NCBI GenBank assembly: GCA_047601185.1
Contig: JASGJS010000001.1
Span: 1,612,001 to 1,676,000 of the forward strand
DNA from: JASGJS01 sp047601185
GTDB lineage: Bacteria; Pseudomonadota; Gammaproteobacteria; JAURND01
Direction: 5' to 3'
DNA: 64,000 nucleotides
Shown here: in pieces, positions 26,052 to 34,530 of the stretch
How positions within the stretch are numbered: the stretch's first letter is position 1
How the letters are laid out: every line of letters begins with the position of its first letter
Notes under the pieces: generated by a model
What the model saw: only the letters and a program-made list of their open reading frames with translations
What the model was told of the DNA's origin: nothing
Database searches by the model: none
Translations under genes and position numbers: made by a program

Positions 26052-26284
26052 CTACCTCGACGTCCCGCCTACGGCTAGCTTTAAGCGGGCTAGCAGCCCG
26101 CGCTCCCAAGCTCGAGCCTTTGCAAAGCTTTGAGAAATATCTTACTTGGAAGCAAAGTTAATCTTTTAGATTTTTGTTCCGGCAAAGCAAGTTTTTCTAT
26201 GGCTGTTATTTTATAGAAGCTCGAGCCTGGGAGCGCGGGCTGCTAGCCCGCTTAAAGCTAGCCGTAGGCGGGACGTTGAGGTAG
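26052..26284. repeat. Long inverted repeat, 57-bp arms with one mismatch (REP-type)
   Basis: The arms at 26052-26108 and 26228-26284 are complementary over 57 bp with a single mismatch. Each contains AGCGGGCTAGCAGCCCGCGC next to CGTCCCGCCTACGGCTAGC. The ~120-bp interior is AT-rich. The inner part of each arm matches the REP-type units at 13.5 and 20.5 kb; the outer part is extra. It fills most of the coaE-coq7 gap (315 bp), where no gene is visible. Confidence 0.92.
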
Positions 26285-26308
26285 CGGCTCTCATATGCAA
26301 GTATCGAA

Positions 26309-26896
26309 TCAGTGCTTTTTTCGATAAAAATCATGCCACTTTTTAACTGCTTCTTTCAGCGCTGCAAGATCCCCCACATTCTCAATCACATCCTGAGCAA
26401 TAGCCAAACGCTGCTCTCGTTGCGTTTGAGCGGCTAAAAGTTGATCTATCTCTATCGTGGATAGCGTGTCTCTCTCTTGCAATCGCTGTCGTTGTAATTC
26501 AAGCGGCATATCAACCAATAATATTCTATCCACTAAATGCTGCGCAGCAGCAACTTCTGTCAATAACGGAATTACCAAAATACAGTAAGGCGCTTGTAGC
26601 GTTTCCAATTGCCGCTGCATCTCCTGCAAAATCAGTGGATGCAATAAATGTTCTAACCACTGACGTTGTGCAGGCTCTGCAAAAATAATCTTTCGTAACG
26701 CTTTTTTATCGAGCTCGTCGTGCTTAAAAACTTTCTGCCCAAAATGTTGCGAAATAGCCCGTGAGACGTCGGGCTGCTTTAAGACATCGTGTGCAATAAC
26801 ATCTGCATCAATCACCGGAACGCCTAATTCATTAAAAAATTGCGCCGCAGTAGACTTGCCTGTGGCAATCCCCCCTGTCAAACCGACTTTTAACAT
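26309..26896 (-). CDS. coaE: Dephospho-CoA kinase
   Basis: Last step of coenzyme A synthesis. The P-loop GLTGGIATGKST lies at residues 5-16, and VIDADVIAHDVL follows. I chose the ATG at 26896, one nucleotide after the stop of the upstream gene (195 residues). The longer frame would need a TTG start. coaBC lies elsewhere in the window (43-44 kb). Confidence 0.95.
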   Translation of the reverse strand: MLKVGLTGGIATGKSTAAQFFNELGVPVIDADVIAHDVLKQPDVSRAISQHFGQKVFKHDELDKKALRKIIFAEPAQRQWLEHLLHPLILQEMQRQLETLQAPYCILVIPLLTEVAAAQHLVDRILLVDMPLELQRQRLQERDTLSTIEIDQLLAAQTQREQRLAIAQDVIENVGDLAALKEAVKKWHDFYRKKH

Positions 26897-26897
26897 G

Positions 26898-28016
26898 CTA
26901 AACGTCGCTGATTCTGACAATCAATTGGCTCGCTTTGGTTTTATTTTGTAACGCAGCGATGAGATCGTGGAGGCGTTGCGCATTGGGTGCAAATATTCTT
27001 AGTTGTATTAATGATTCTTGATCTTGACGTAACCCCGCTTGAAAGCGCGGGATTTCAAAACTTCCACCAAAATGCATAATTAAATCTAACACTTGATTAA
27101 TTTTGCCATCGTCTAATAAATGGCCTTGCAGTTCGATTAGGCAATCTACAATCGTAGATTTAAAGGCTGAAGTTGCTGCCGTGCGAGCAGGCACAGTTTG
27201 AGTCAGGCGTAAACTTAAACACTTTGCTGCACCGCCTGCCAACATAAATTCCGTTAAGGGAGTTTCTAACACTTTAAATCCCCATGCTTGCATTTTTTGC
27301 ACGAATTCTGCAGTCGGATGATTACAAATAAAAACATCATCCAGCACCACACCGTTACAAGTAAAATTTAAAGCGTCTTCATCACTGACTTCTAAACGAT
27401 GGCTAGCAGGAATTCGATCTGCAATCGCTTTTAAGGAAGCGTCATCAAAGGCCGGTGGATAATAAAGCACTCGACCGCCTGGTAATGGAGAAAAACAGGT
27501 ATCGAGATGATAAAAACGTTTATCGACTAAATACAAAGACACCACTTCAACGTCTAAAATTTCGCACAAACGGCGATGCACTTCTAACGAACTGCGCACA
27601 CCATAACCCGCCCACAGTAAAGGTTGTCCCGGCTGAAATAGCGCGTCACCTTCTCCTTCAAAAGTGCCATCCACCCCGAGTTCCACAATTTTATACCCTT
27701 GCTGTTGAAACCATTCGATAAAATGGCATTCTTCCAAGCGTCTTTGTGGGAAACGAAACACTGAGGGGATAAAAATATCGTTGAGCACTAACCCCGCATT
27801 TGCTACGAAAGGCATATCCGGCAAATCTGATACTGGGGGAATTAGTGCTACGGAAGTATGGGCAGCCACCAATTCATATAATTTTTGCCATTGCGCTGCA
27901 GCAACATCAGCTTTAGCTTGACCAATATGGCCTTCCATCCAAGGATTGATGACATATTCCACCCCGAAATATTGTGGAAGACACATGGCCCATTGAGAAG
28001 CGATTTGTTTTTGCAT
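26898..28016 (-). CDS. Arginine dihydrolase-like amidinotransferase-fold enzyme with LOR/SDH-type tail
   Basis: Predicted guanidine-modifying enzyme. Residues 1 to about 275 show the ArgZ/AgrE pattern of the amidinotransferase fold: Asn24 (VINPWMEG), Asn73 (VANAGLV), EGEGD at 120-124, His170 (YHLDTCFSPL) and nucleophile Cys266 (GGAAKCLSLRL). These correspond, with a constant offset of two, to the residues I recall as essential in cyanobacterial arginine dihydrolase. Residues about 288-360 (CLIELQGHLLDDGKINQVLD..GGSFEI) resemble the conserved LOR/SDH domain, but the ornithine cyclodeaminase domain that follows in AgrE is absent. Arginine to ornithine, CO2 and ammonia is the likely reaction; dimethylarginine hydrolysis is an alternative. 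coaE follows after one nucleotide. Confidence 0.75.
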   Translation of the reverse strand: MQKQIASQWAMCLPQYFGVEYVINPWMEGHIGQAKADVAAAQWQKLYELVAAHTSVALIPPVSDLPDMPFVANAGLVLNDIFIPSVFRFPQRRLEECHFIEWFQQQGYKIVELGVDGTFEGEGDALFQPGQPLLWAGYGVRSSLEVHRRLCEILDVEVVSLYLVDKRFYHLDTCFSPLPGGRVLYYPPAFDDASLKAIADRIPASHRLEVSDEDALNFTCNGVVLDDVFICNHPTAEFVQKMQAWGFKVLETPLTEFMLAGGAAKCLSLRLTQTVPARTAATSAFKSTIVDCLIELQGHLLDDGKINQVLDLIMHFGGSFEIPRFQAGLRQDQESLIQLRIFAPNAQRLHDLIAALQNKTKASQLIVRISDV

Positions 28017-28070
28017 AGTTGACTCTAATTTTTTAGGGATTTTAATAGTCTACCCAATGTTTTAAAGGTT

Positions 28071-29090
28071 TTAAAGCCCCTTTGAGGATAAAGACCATCG
28101 CGGCAGCACCTCGATTGCTAATCCCACATCCTGTTGACCGGCCTGCAACCGACGGTAACCCGCATAAGCAATCATCGCTCCATTGTCGGTACAGAATTCC
28201 ATCCGCGGAAAAAATACCTGAAAGGCGTGCTCTTGCGCAGTTTGCTGCAGTCCTGCGCGTAAAGCAGTATTGGCGCCTACCCCGCCTGCCACCACTAACG
28301 TTTTTAAACCCGTCGCTTGCATTGCGCGCTTGCATTTGACGATTAAAGTTTCAACCACGGCCTCTTCAAACGCTTTGGCAATGTCTGCTTGAGTTTGTGT
28401 GTCGGTTGGATGCGCACGTAATACTTGACTGACATGGGTTTTGAGGCCGCTGAAACTAAAATCGAGCCCAGGGCGATCTACCATCGGTCTTGGGAAATGA
28501 AAACGTGCAGAATTGCCTTGTTGTGCCAATTTAGCCAATAAGGCCCCACCCGGATATGGCAAGCCCATCAGTTTGGCAGTTTTATCAAAGGCTTCACCCA
28601 CCGCGTCATCCAACGTTTCACCCAATATTTCGTAATCACCAAATTGTTGTATCTTAATCAATAACGTATGGCCACCAGAAACGAGAAGGGCTAAAAAGGG
28701 AAATGCGGGCGCAGGATGCTCGAGCAATGCAGCTAAGATATGCCCTTCTAAATGATGAACGCCTACAGTAGGCACTTGCCAAGCCCAGCCTAAACTGCGG
28801 GCAAATGCAGCCCCTACCAGTAAAGCCCCCATCAGACCAGGGCCTTTGGTGTAAGCAATTCCGGTGATATCTGCAGGCGTTAATTCTGTTTGTCGCAAAA
28901 TGTCTTTGATCTGGGGCAGGAGACGACTGACATGATCGCGCGAAGCCAGTTCAGGCACCACGCCTCCGTATTGGGCATGTAAATCCGCCTGGCTGTAGAG
29001 GCGATGGGCAACTAATCCTTGGTCAGCGGTATAAATCGCCACCCCTGTTTCATCGCAAGACGTTTCAATACCGAGAATTTTGGCGGTCAT
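28071..29090 (-). CDS. tsaD: tRNA N6-threonylcarbamoyladenosine transferase
   Basis: Transfers threonylcarbamoyl to A37 of ANN-decoding tRNAs with TsaB/TsaE. It opens ILGIETSCDETGVAIY; the metal ligands His113 and His117 are in VHHLEGH; VSGGHTLLI and VAGGVGANTALR are present. 339 residues, full length. It precedes the arginine dihydrolase-like gene on the same strand. Confidence 0.96.
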   Translation of the reverse strand: MTAKILGIETSCDETGVAIYTADQGLVAHRLYSQADLHAQYGGVVPELASRDHVSRLLPQIKDILRQTELTPADITGIAYTKGPGLMGALLVGAAFARSLGWAWQVPTVGVHHLEGHILAALLEHPAPAFPFLALLVSGGHTLLIKIQQFGDYEILGETLDDAVGEAFDKTAKLMGLPYPGGALLAKLAQQGNSARFHFPRPMVDRPGLDFSFSGLKTHVSQVLRAHPTDTQTQADIAKAFEEAVVETLIVKCKRAMQATGLKTLVVAGGVGANTALRAGLQQTAQEHAFQVFFPRMEFCTDNGAMIAYAGYRRLQAGQQDVGLAIEVLPRWSLSSKGL

Positions 29091-29159
29091 TGTGGTTGCT
29101 TTAATTGAGTACTAAGGTTAAAGTTTCGTTTAATAATATAACATAAAATAGGAATAACA

Positions 29160-29834
29160 ATGGAAACTGCACAAAAGACTTGGCAAACAGTATTGGCTGA
29201 CGAAAAACATCAGCCCTATTTTCAGAATATTTTACAGTTTTTAAAAGAAGAACAAGCCAAAGGAAAAACCATTTATCCCAAATCGTCAGATATTTTTAAC
29301 GCTTTTCGTTATACACCTTTTGAAAACGTAAAAGTCGTTATATTAGGACAAGATCCTTACCACGGCTATCATCAAGCGCATGGGTTGTGCTTTTCTGTGC
29401 AACCTGGAACTGCCTCACCTCCATCTTTACAAAATATTTTTAAAGAACTACATGCCGACTTGGGTATTCCAATTCAACGTCAGGGTCATTTAGAAAAATG
29501 GGCACAGCAGGGTGTGTTATTATTGAACACCGTATTAACCGTTGAAGCCGGTAAGCCACAATCCCACGCCAACATTGGCTGGGAAATTTTCACTGATACA
29601 GTGATTCGAACGTTAAACACAGAAAAAGAAGGATTGATTTTTCTGTTGTGGGGAAGCCCAGCCCAGAAAAAAGCTGAATTGGTCGACGCCAGCAAACATT
29701 ATATCCTAAAAGCCCCACACCCTTCTCCCTTCTCCGCCCATCGAGGGTTTTTTGGTTGTCAGCATTTTTCTAAAACTAATCTGTTGCTAAAACAACAAGG
29801 TTTGCAGGAAATTGATTGGGATTTGTCTAAATAA
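29160..29834 (+). CDS. ung: Uracil-DNA glycosylase
   Basis: Family 1 UDG that excises uracil from DNA. The water-activating Asp65 is in GQDPYHG and His187 in HPSPFSAHRGFFGC. 224 residues. It is divergent from tsaD. A truncated type-2 repeat (CCCCCTCATCCGCCTAT) begins 5 nt after its stop. Confidence 0.97.
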   Translation: METAQKTWQTVLADEKHQPYFQNILQFLKEEQAKGKTIYPKSSDIFNAFRYTPFENVKVVILGQDPYHGYHQAHGLCFSVQPGTASPPSLQNIFKELHADLGIPIQRQGHLEKWAQQGVLLLNTVLTVEAGKPQSHANIGWEIFTDTVIRTLNTEKEGLIFLLWGSPAQKKAELVDASKHYILKAPHPSPFSAHRGFFGCQHFSKTNLLLKQQGLQEIDWDLSK

Positions 29835-29855
29835 GTTCCCCCTCATCCGCCTATA

Positions 29856-30197
29856 TGTCATTTAAACGCAAAAGAATTAGCTCGCAATAGTATAATCTGC
29901 AATACATTTAACAAAATAAGCAAACAAAGTGCCAACACTGAAGCTGGGAGAAAAAATCTTTCGGCAGCTTTATTCCAAATACTCTCTGAGATGGCCACAG
30001 CAAACAATTTAACGTTATCTCTAAGCCATGCAGACTTTAAACAAATTTCTAAAACTGTTGATGAGAAACTCGAATCTAAAGGACGACAAATTGTCGAGAG
30101 GACCCAGCAGCAAAGTCTGGACCTGGCACAAAACGCTGAAAGGCAAAAGACCTGGGCAGCATTTATTTTGTTTGTAATGCGGATGAGCCATTTATAG
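29856..30197 (+). pseudogene. Possible remnant of a helical protein gene
   Basis: A reading frame stays open from the truncated repeat near 29856 to a stop at 30197. It encodes a charged helical sequence (DFKQISKTVDEKLESK, then IVERTQQQSLDLAQ) ending in a short hydrophobic segment. The only in-frame ATG (29991) has no ribosome-binding site, and the upstream codons continue the same protein-like sequence without a start. It may be a gene whose 5' end was removed at the repeat. It could equally be chance. Confidence 0.3.
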
Positions 30198-30243
30198 GCG
30201 TCGAGTTAAGAAGTATTTGAGGCTTGAGAAACGCTTGAAGCTT

Positions 30244-30301
30244 GATGTGGTGCCTTCTCCCCTCCGTGGGAGAAGGTGCCCGATAGGGCGGATGAGGGGG
30301 A
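30244..30301 (-). repeat. Type-2 palindromic repeat downstream of dnaE
   Basis: Inverted copy (GGAGAAGG partner first, ending GGCGGATGAGGGGG) lying just beyond the dnaE stop codon (30319), in the dnaE transcript's 3' region. Confidence 0.85.
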
Positions 30302-30318
30302 AAAATTTTTACACACCC

Positions 30319-33300
30319 TCAATAATTAAACTCAGCGCTCAAGCACAACCCTTTCAAGCCCTCTAATAAACTTTCGGTAGGATGCACCCGCCATTTTTCG
30401 CTTAAATTCAAATGCGCTGAAGCCTCTAGCGTTTCACATTTAGCGAATATTAGGCATTGGTCACCCGCATGTTGCTGTAGCAGAGACTCAAACTGCGCTA
30501 ACCACTGCACATTCATCTGAGATTGTGCAATAGTAATCTGTACATTTTTTGCAAACTTTTTCCTCGCTTCATCCAAACTATAAATTTCTCTAGCGGCTAA
30601 TTTATAGCTTTCCGTTAATTCATCCACACTAACTTCCCCTTCAATCACCAATAATTGATCTTTCACCAATAAATGTCGATAAGTATCGAAAAGCTGTGGG
30701 AAAATAATGGTATCGATTTGGCCGGTTTGATCTTCTAGTAGTAAACTCGCCATGCGTCCACCGGACTTCGTTTGCATCACACGCAACGCAGTGACATAGC
30801 CTGCCGTTAATACCGTGGCGTTACGAGATTGTGGACGCCCTTCGGTTCGAGCCGTCACGGTGGGGCGCAAGGCATGAATCGTCGCGTCGATAAAACAGGC
30901 TAACTCTTTGGTGTATCGCGCGATGGGATGACCGCTGACATACCAACCTAAGGTTTCTTTTTCTGACAAGAGCCGCTGCGATTCTGACCAAGCGGGGGCT
31001 TTCACATATAAAGTCGTTTGAACTGCGGTATGATCATCCAACAAATCTGAAAATAAATCGCTTTGACCTTTATGTCTGCTATGCTGCTCAGCTGCTTGTA
31101 ATGCAATATCTAAAGATGCCATCAGCACGGAACGTTCTTGCTGAAAATCGTCTAACGCGCCAGCACAGATTAACGCTTCTAAGACTTTGCGATTGACTTT
31201 ACGGGTCTCAACCCGTTGACAGAACGAAAATAAATCGGTAAAAGACCCTTGCTGTTTTCTGGTTAACAAAATACTGTCTAATGCAGCACTGCCAACGCCT
31301 TTAATAGCACCTAATCCATAGACAATTTCACCTGCGGTATTCACTGTAAAACGATACTGACTGGTGTTAATTGAAGGCGGTAAAATTTTCAATCCTATCG
31401 CTGCGCAATCTCGTAAAATTTTAACAACTTTTTCGGTATGATCCATATCGGAAGACAATACTGCTGCCATATATTCTGCGGGATAATGTGCTTTTAACCA
31501 CGCAGTTTGATAAGACAGTAACGCATAAGCGGCAGAATGCGATTTGTTGAAACCATAATCTGCGAATTTTTCCATTAAACTGAAAATATCATTGGCCGTA
31601 TGCGCTTTCACGCCATTTTTTTCTGCCCCTTCCACGAAAATCGCACGCTGTCTGGCCATTTCTTCATTTTTCTTTTTACCCATGGCACGTCTTAAAATAT
31701 CGGCGCCACCGAGTGTATACCCTGCTAATACCTGCGCAATTTGCATCACTTGTTCTTGGTATAAAATGATGCCGTAAGTTGGACGTAAAATAGGTTCTAA
31801 TAAGGGATGGGGATAAATGACTTTAGACCGCCCGTGCTTTCGATTTAAAAAATCATCGACCATGCCAGAACCTAACGGGCCTGGACGGCCTAACGCTTGA
31901 AGCGCTACAATATCTTCAAAATGATCAGGTGCTAATTTTCGCAATAAATCTTTATACACGCGTGATTCAAATTGAAACACGGCGGTGGTTTGACACGCTT
32001 TGAATAAAGTGTAAGTCGTAGGATCATCTAACGGAATGGTATTAATATCGATCGCGGGCTCGTTATGACTAGCACGTTTTGCATTAATGGTTTGTAGCGC
32101 CCAATCCATGATGGTTAATGTGCGTAATCCTAAAAAGTCGAATTTCACTAAGCCCACGGCTTCGACATCGTCTTTATCGAATTGAGTGATACGATTCTCA
32201 CCTCCTGGTTCGCAGTATAGCGGTGTAAAATCAGTTAAATCTGATGAACCAATCACCAAACCGCCCGCATGTTTACCGACATTACGCGGCACACCTTCCA
32301 ATTTGATCGCCAAATCAATTAATATTTTAATCTCTTCTTCTTGCTGATAACGTTGCATCAGGAGCGGCTCATCTAACAACGCTTTTTGCAAGGTCATACC
32401 TAATTCGAACGGAATGAGTTTGGCAATTTTATCGACGAAACCATAAGGATGCCCCAATACCCTACCCACATCACGCACGACCGCACGCGCCGCCATGGTG
32501 CCATAGGTAATGATCTGCGCCACTTTTTCGCGACCATATTTTTGCATCACATAGTCAATGACTTTGTCGCGGCCTTCCATACAAAAATCGATATCGAAGT
32601 CGGGCATGGAGATACGTTCAGGATTCAAAAATCGCTCGAACAGCAGATCATGTTGCAAAGGATCAATATCGGTAATGCCTAACGCATAAGCCACTAATGA
32701 GCCTGCACCCGAACCTCGCCCCGGGCCGACGAAAATCGCTTGAGATTTAGCCCAACGGATAAAATCAGCCACAATCAAAAAATAACCGGTGAAGCCCATC
32801 TCTTGAATGACTTTAACTTCCAAATCGAGGCGTTGTTGATAAACCGCTGCAGACTCGACCGTTTGTTGCTTTAACCGATCAGCTAAGCCCGCTTGAGTGG
32901 ATTGTTTAAAAAAATCATCGACGGTTAAATGATTGGGAACAGGAAAAGACGGTAGAAAACTTTTACCTAAAGTTAATTCTAAATTGCAACGTTTGGCGAT
33001 TTCGACGGTATTGATCAGCGCAGCGGGAATATCGGCAAATAAAGCTTCCATCTCAGCAGCTGAACGTAAATATTGTTGGTCCGTATAATTTTTCTGACGC
33101 TTCTCATCGTTTAATGTCCAACCGCCATGAATGCACACTCTGGCTTCATGCGCTTCAAAATCTTCTTTACTGAGAAATCGCACAGCATTCGTTGCCACCA
33201 CAGGCACTTGATAAGAACTCGCTAATTTTAAAGCGCCAGCAATATACACTGCTTCATGACTATGCCCCACTCGCTGCAATTCTAAATAAAAACGCTTAGG

Positions 33301-33786
33301 AAATACTGTTTGCCATTCTTGTAATAATTGTTCTGCCAATGAAAAATGTTGCGCAATAATCGCTTGACCAATATCGCCTTCACCCGCACCCGACAAGGCA
33401 ATTAATCCCTCTGAATATTCTTTTAACCAATTTTTCTCGATTCTGGGATGTTTACTGGTTTGACCTTCTAAATAAGCGCGTGTCATCAAACGGGTTAAAT
33501 TTCGATAGCCAGTTTGATTTTGACAGAATAACAACAGCCGAAAAAATTTATTTCTATCTGCAGGATCTTGAACCGTCAAAGCTGCACCAACCAGAGGTTT
33601 AATCCCTGCTTGCAAAGCCGCACGATAAAATTTTACTAACGCAAATAAATTATTGTGATCGGTAATGGCAACCGCGGGCATTTTCTGCTCAGATAAAGTT
33701 TTCATGAGCTGTTTAACATCAATCAGCCCATCGACCAATGAAAACTCTGTATGCACATTTAAATGTACAAAAGACAGATTAGGCAT
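30319..33786 (-). CDS. dnaE: DNA polymerase III alpha subunit
   Basis: Replicative polymerase catalytic subunit. N-terminal PHP domain (HLNVHTEFSLVDGL, then ITDHNNLFALV). Polymerase catalytic aspartates are in PDFDIDF around residue 395 and in KFDFLGLRTL. Helix-hairpin-helix and OB-fold regions follow (LLLEDQTGQIDTIIF). About 1155 residues, full length. I chose the ATG at 33786, which overlaps the rnhB stop by 8 bp; a GTG four codons upstream is the alternative. In E. coli dnaE follows lpxB-rnhB; here the rnhB-dnaE pair is kept but detached from the lpx genes. Confidence 0.97.
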   Translation of the reverse strand: MPNLSFVHLNVHTEFSLVDGLIDVKQLMKTLSEQKMPAVAITDHNNLFALVKFYRAALQAGIKPLVGAALTVQDPADRNKFFRLLLFCQNQTGYRNLTRLMTRAYLEGQTSKHPRIEKNWLKEYSEGLIALSGAGEGDIGQAIIAQHFSLAEQLLQEWQTVFPKRFYLELQRVGHSHEAVYIAGALKLASSYQVPVVATNAVRFLSKEDFEAHEARVCIHGGWTLNDEKRQKNYTDQQYLRSAAEMEALFADIPAALINTVEIAKRCNLELTLGKSFLPSFPVPNHLTVDDFFKQSTQAGLADRLKQQTVESAAVYQQRLDLEVKVIQEMGFTGYFLIVADFIRWAKSQAIFVGPGRGSGAGSLVAYALGITDIDPLQHDLLFERFLNPERISMPDFDIDFCMEGRDKVIDYVMQKYGREKVAQIITYGTMAARAVVRDVGRVLGHPYGFVDKIAKLIPFELGMTLQKALLDEPLLMQRYQQEEEIKILIDLAIKLEGVPRNVGKHAGGLVIGSSDLTDFTPLYCEPGGENRITQFDKDDVEAVGLVKFDFLGLRTLTIMDWALQTINAKRASHNEPAIDINTIPLDDPTTYTLFKACQTTAVFQFESRVYKDLLRKLAPDHFEDIVALQALGRPGPLGSGMVDDFLNRKHGRSKVIYPHPLLEPILRPTYGIILYQEQVMQIAQVLAGYTLGGADILRRAMGKKKNEEMARQRAIFVEGAEKNGVKAHTANDIFSLMEKFADYGFNKSHSAAYALLSYQTAWLKAHYPAEYMAAVLSSDMDHTEKVVKILRDCAAIGLKILPPSINTSQYRFTVNTAGEIVYGLGAIKGVGSAALDSILLTRKQQGSFTDLFSFCQRVETRKVNRKVLEALICAGALDDFQQERSVLMASLDIALQAAEQHSRHKGQSDLFSDLLDDHTAVQTTLYVKAPAWSESQRLLSEKETLGWYVSGHPIARYTKELACFIDATIHALRPTVTARTEGRPQSRNATVLTAGYVTALRVMQTKSGGRMASLLLEDQTGQIDTIIFPQLFDTYRHLLVKDQLLVIEGEVSVDELTESYKLAAREIYSLDEARKKFAKNVQITIAQSQMNVQWLAQFESLLQQHAGDQCLIFAKCETLEASAHLNLSEKWRVHPTESLLEGLKGLCLSAEFNY

Positions 33787-34393
33787 CGACTTCTTCACCT
33801 AGAAATGAACGTCTATGTATGTCACAAGGGCCAAACTTTGCCAAGGCGGCTTTGTGTTGACGCGTGCCATAGCCTTTATGTTGTTCAAAACCATAGTGAG
33901 GATAGCGCTCTGCCCATTGTATCATTTCTCTATCGCGTAACACTTTAGCGACAATGGATGCAGCGCCTATAGCAGCAATTTTTTGATCCCCTTTCACGAT
34001 GGTTTTGGTTGTATAAGGTAATACCGGCGCGTGCAAACCATCGACCCAGACGGTTTCTGGAATAACAGATAAAGCTAAAACTGCGCGTTGCATCGCCAAT
34101 AAACTCGCATGAAAAATATTCAATTGCTCAATTTCTTTTACCTCGGCACGACCTGTTGCCCAAGCAATTGCAGATTCTTGAATTTTATTAAACAACACTT
34201 CTCGCTGGTTAGGCGTTAATTGTTTGGAATCATTCAGGCCTATAATCGGTTTTTTAGGATCTAAGATGACTGCGGCTGCCCAAACAGGGCCGGCTAATGG
34301 TCCTCGTCCCACTTCATCAACACCTGCCATCAATGAAGGTGTGTCCCAAGAGAGTTCGGTTTTTTTAGGTTTTTTTTGAGTCGTGTTTTTCAT
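33779..34393 (-). CDS. rnhB: Ribonuclease HII
   Basis: Removes ribonucleotides from RNA-DNA hybrids. The acidic active site begins GVDEVGRGPLAGPV (Asp26, Glu27); VDGLHAPVLP and ASIVAKVLRDREM follow. 204 residues with a short basic N-terminal extension (KKPKK). It is coupled to dnaE by overlap. Confidence 0.95.
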   Translation of the reverse strand: MKNTTQKKPKKTELSWDTPSLMAGVDEVGRGPLAGPVWAAAVILDPKKPIIGLNDSKQLTPNQREVLFNKIQESAIAWATGRAEVKEIEQLNIFHASLLAMQRAVLALSVIPETVWVDGLHAPVLPYTTKTIVKGDQKIAAIGAASIVAKVLRDREMIQWAERYPHYGFEQHKGYGTRQHKAALAKFGPCDIHRRSFLGEEVDA

Positions 34394-34432
34394 ACTATCA
34401 TCATGATTAAAATCTTTTTAATCCCCCTCATC

Positions 34433-34503
34433 CGGCCTATTCGGCCACCTTCTCCCACGGGAGGAGAAGGAAACAGCTCGCCACTTAAATCTTTGTAGCA
34501 CCT
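34433..34503 (+). repeat. Type-2 palindromic repeat upstream of rnhB
   Basis: Forward copy, CCCCCTCATCCGGCC...GGAGAAGG continuing to CAGCTCGCCAC and CTTTGTAGCACCT. It occupies the gap between the M20 peptidase gene and rnhB, about 40 bp before the rnhB ATG. Confidence 0.85.
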
Positions 34504-34530
34504 AAATATCGAGCCTTATGTTGTTCTTTC

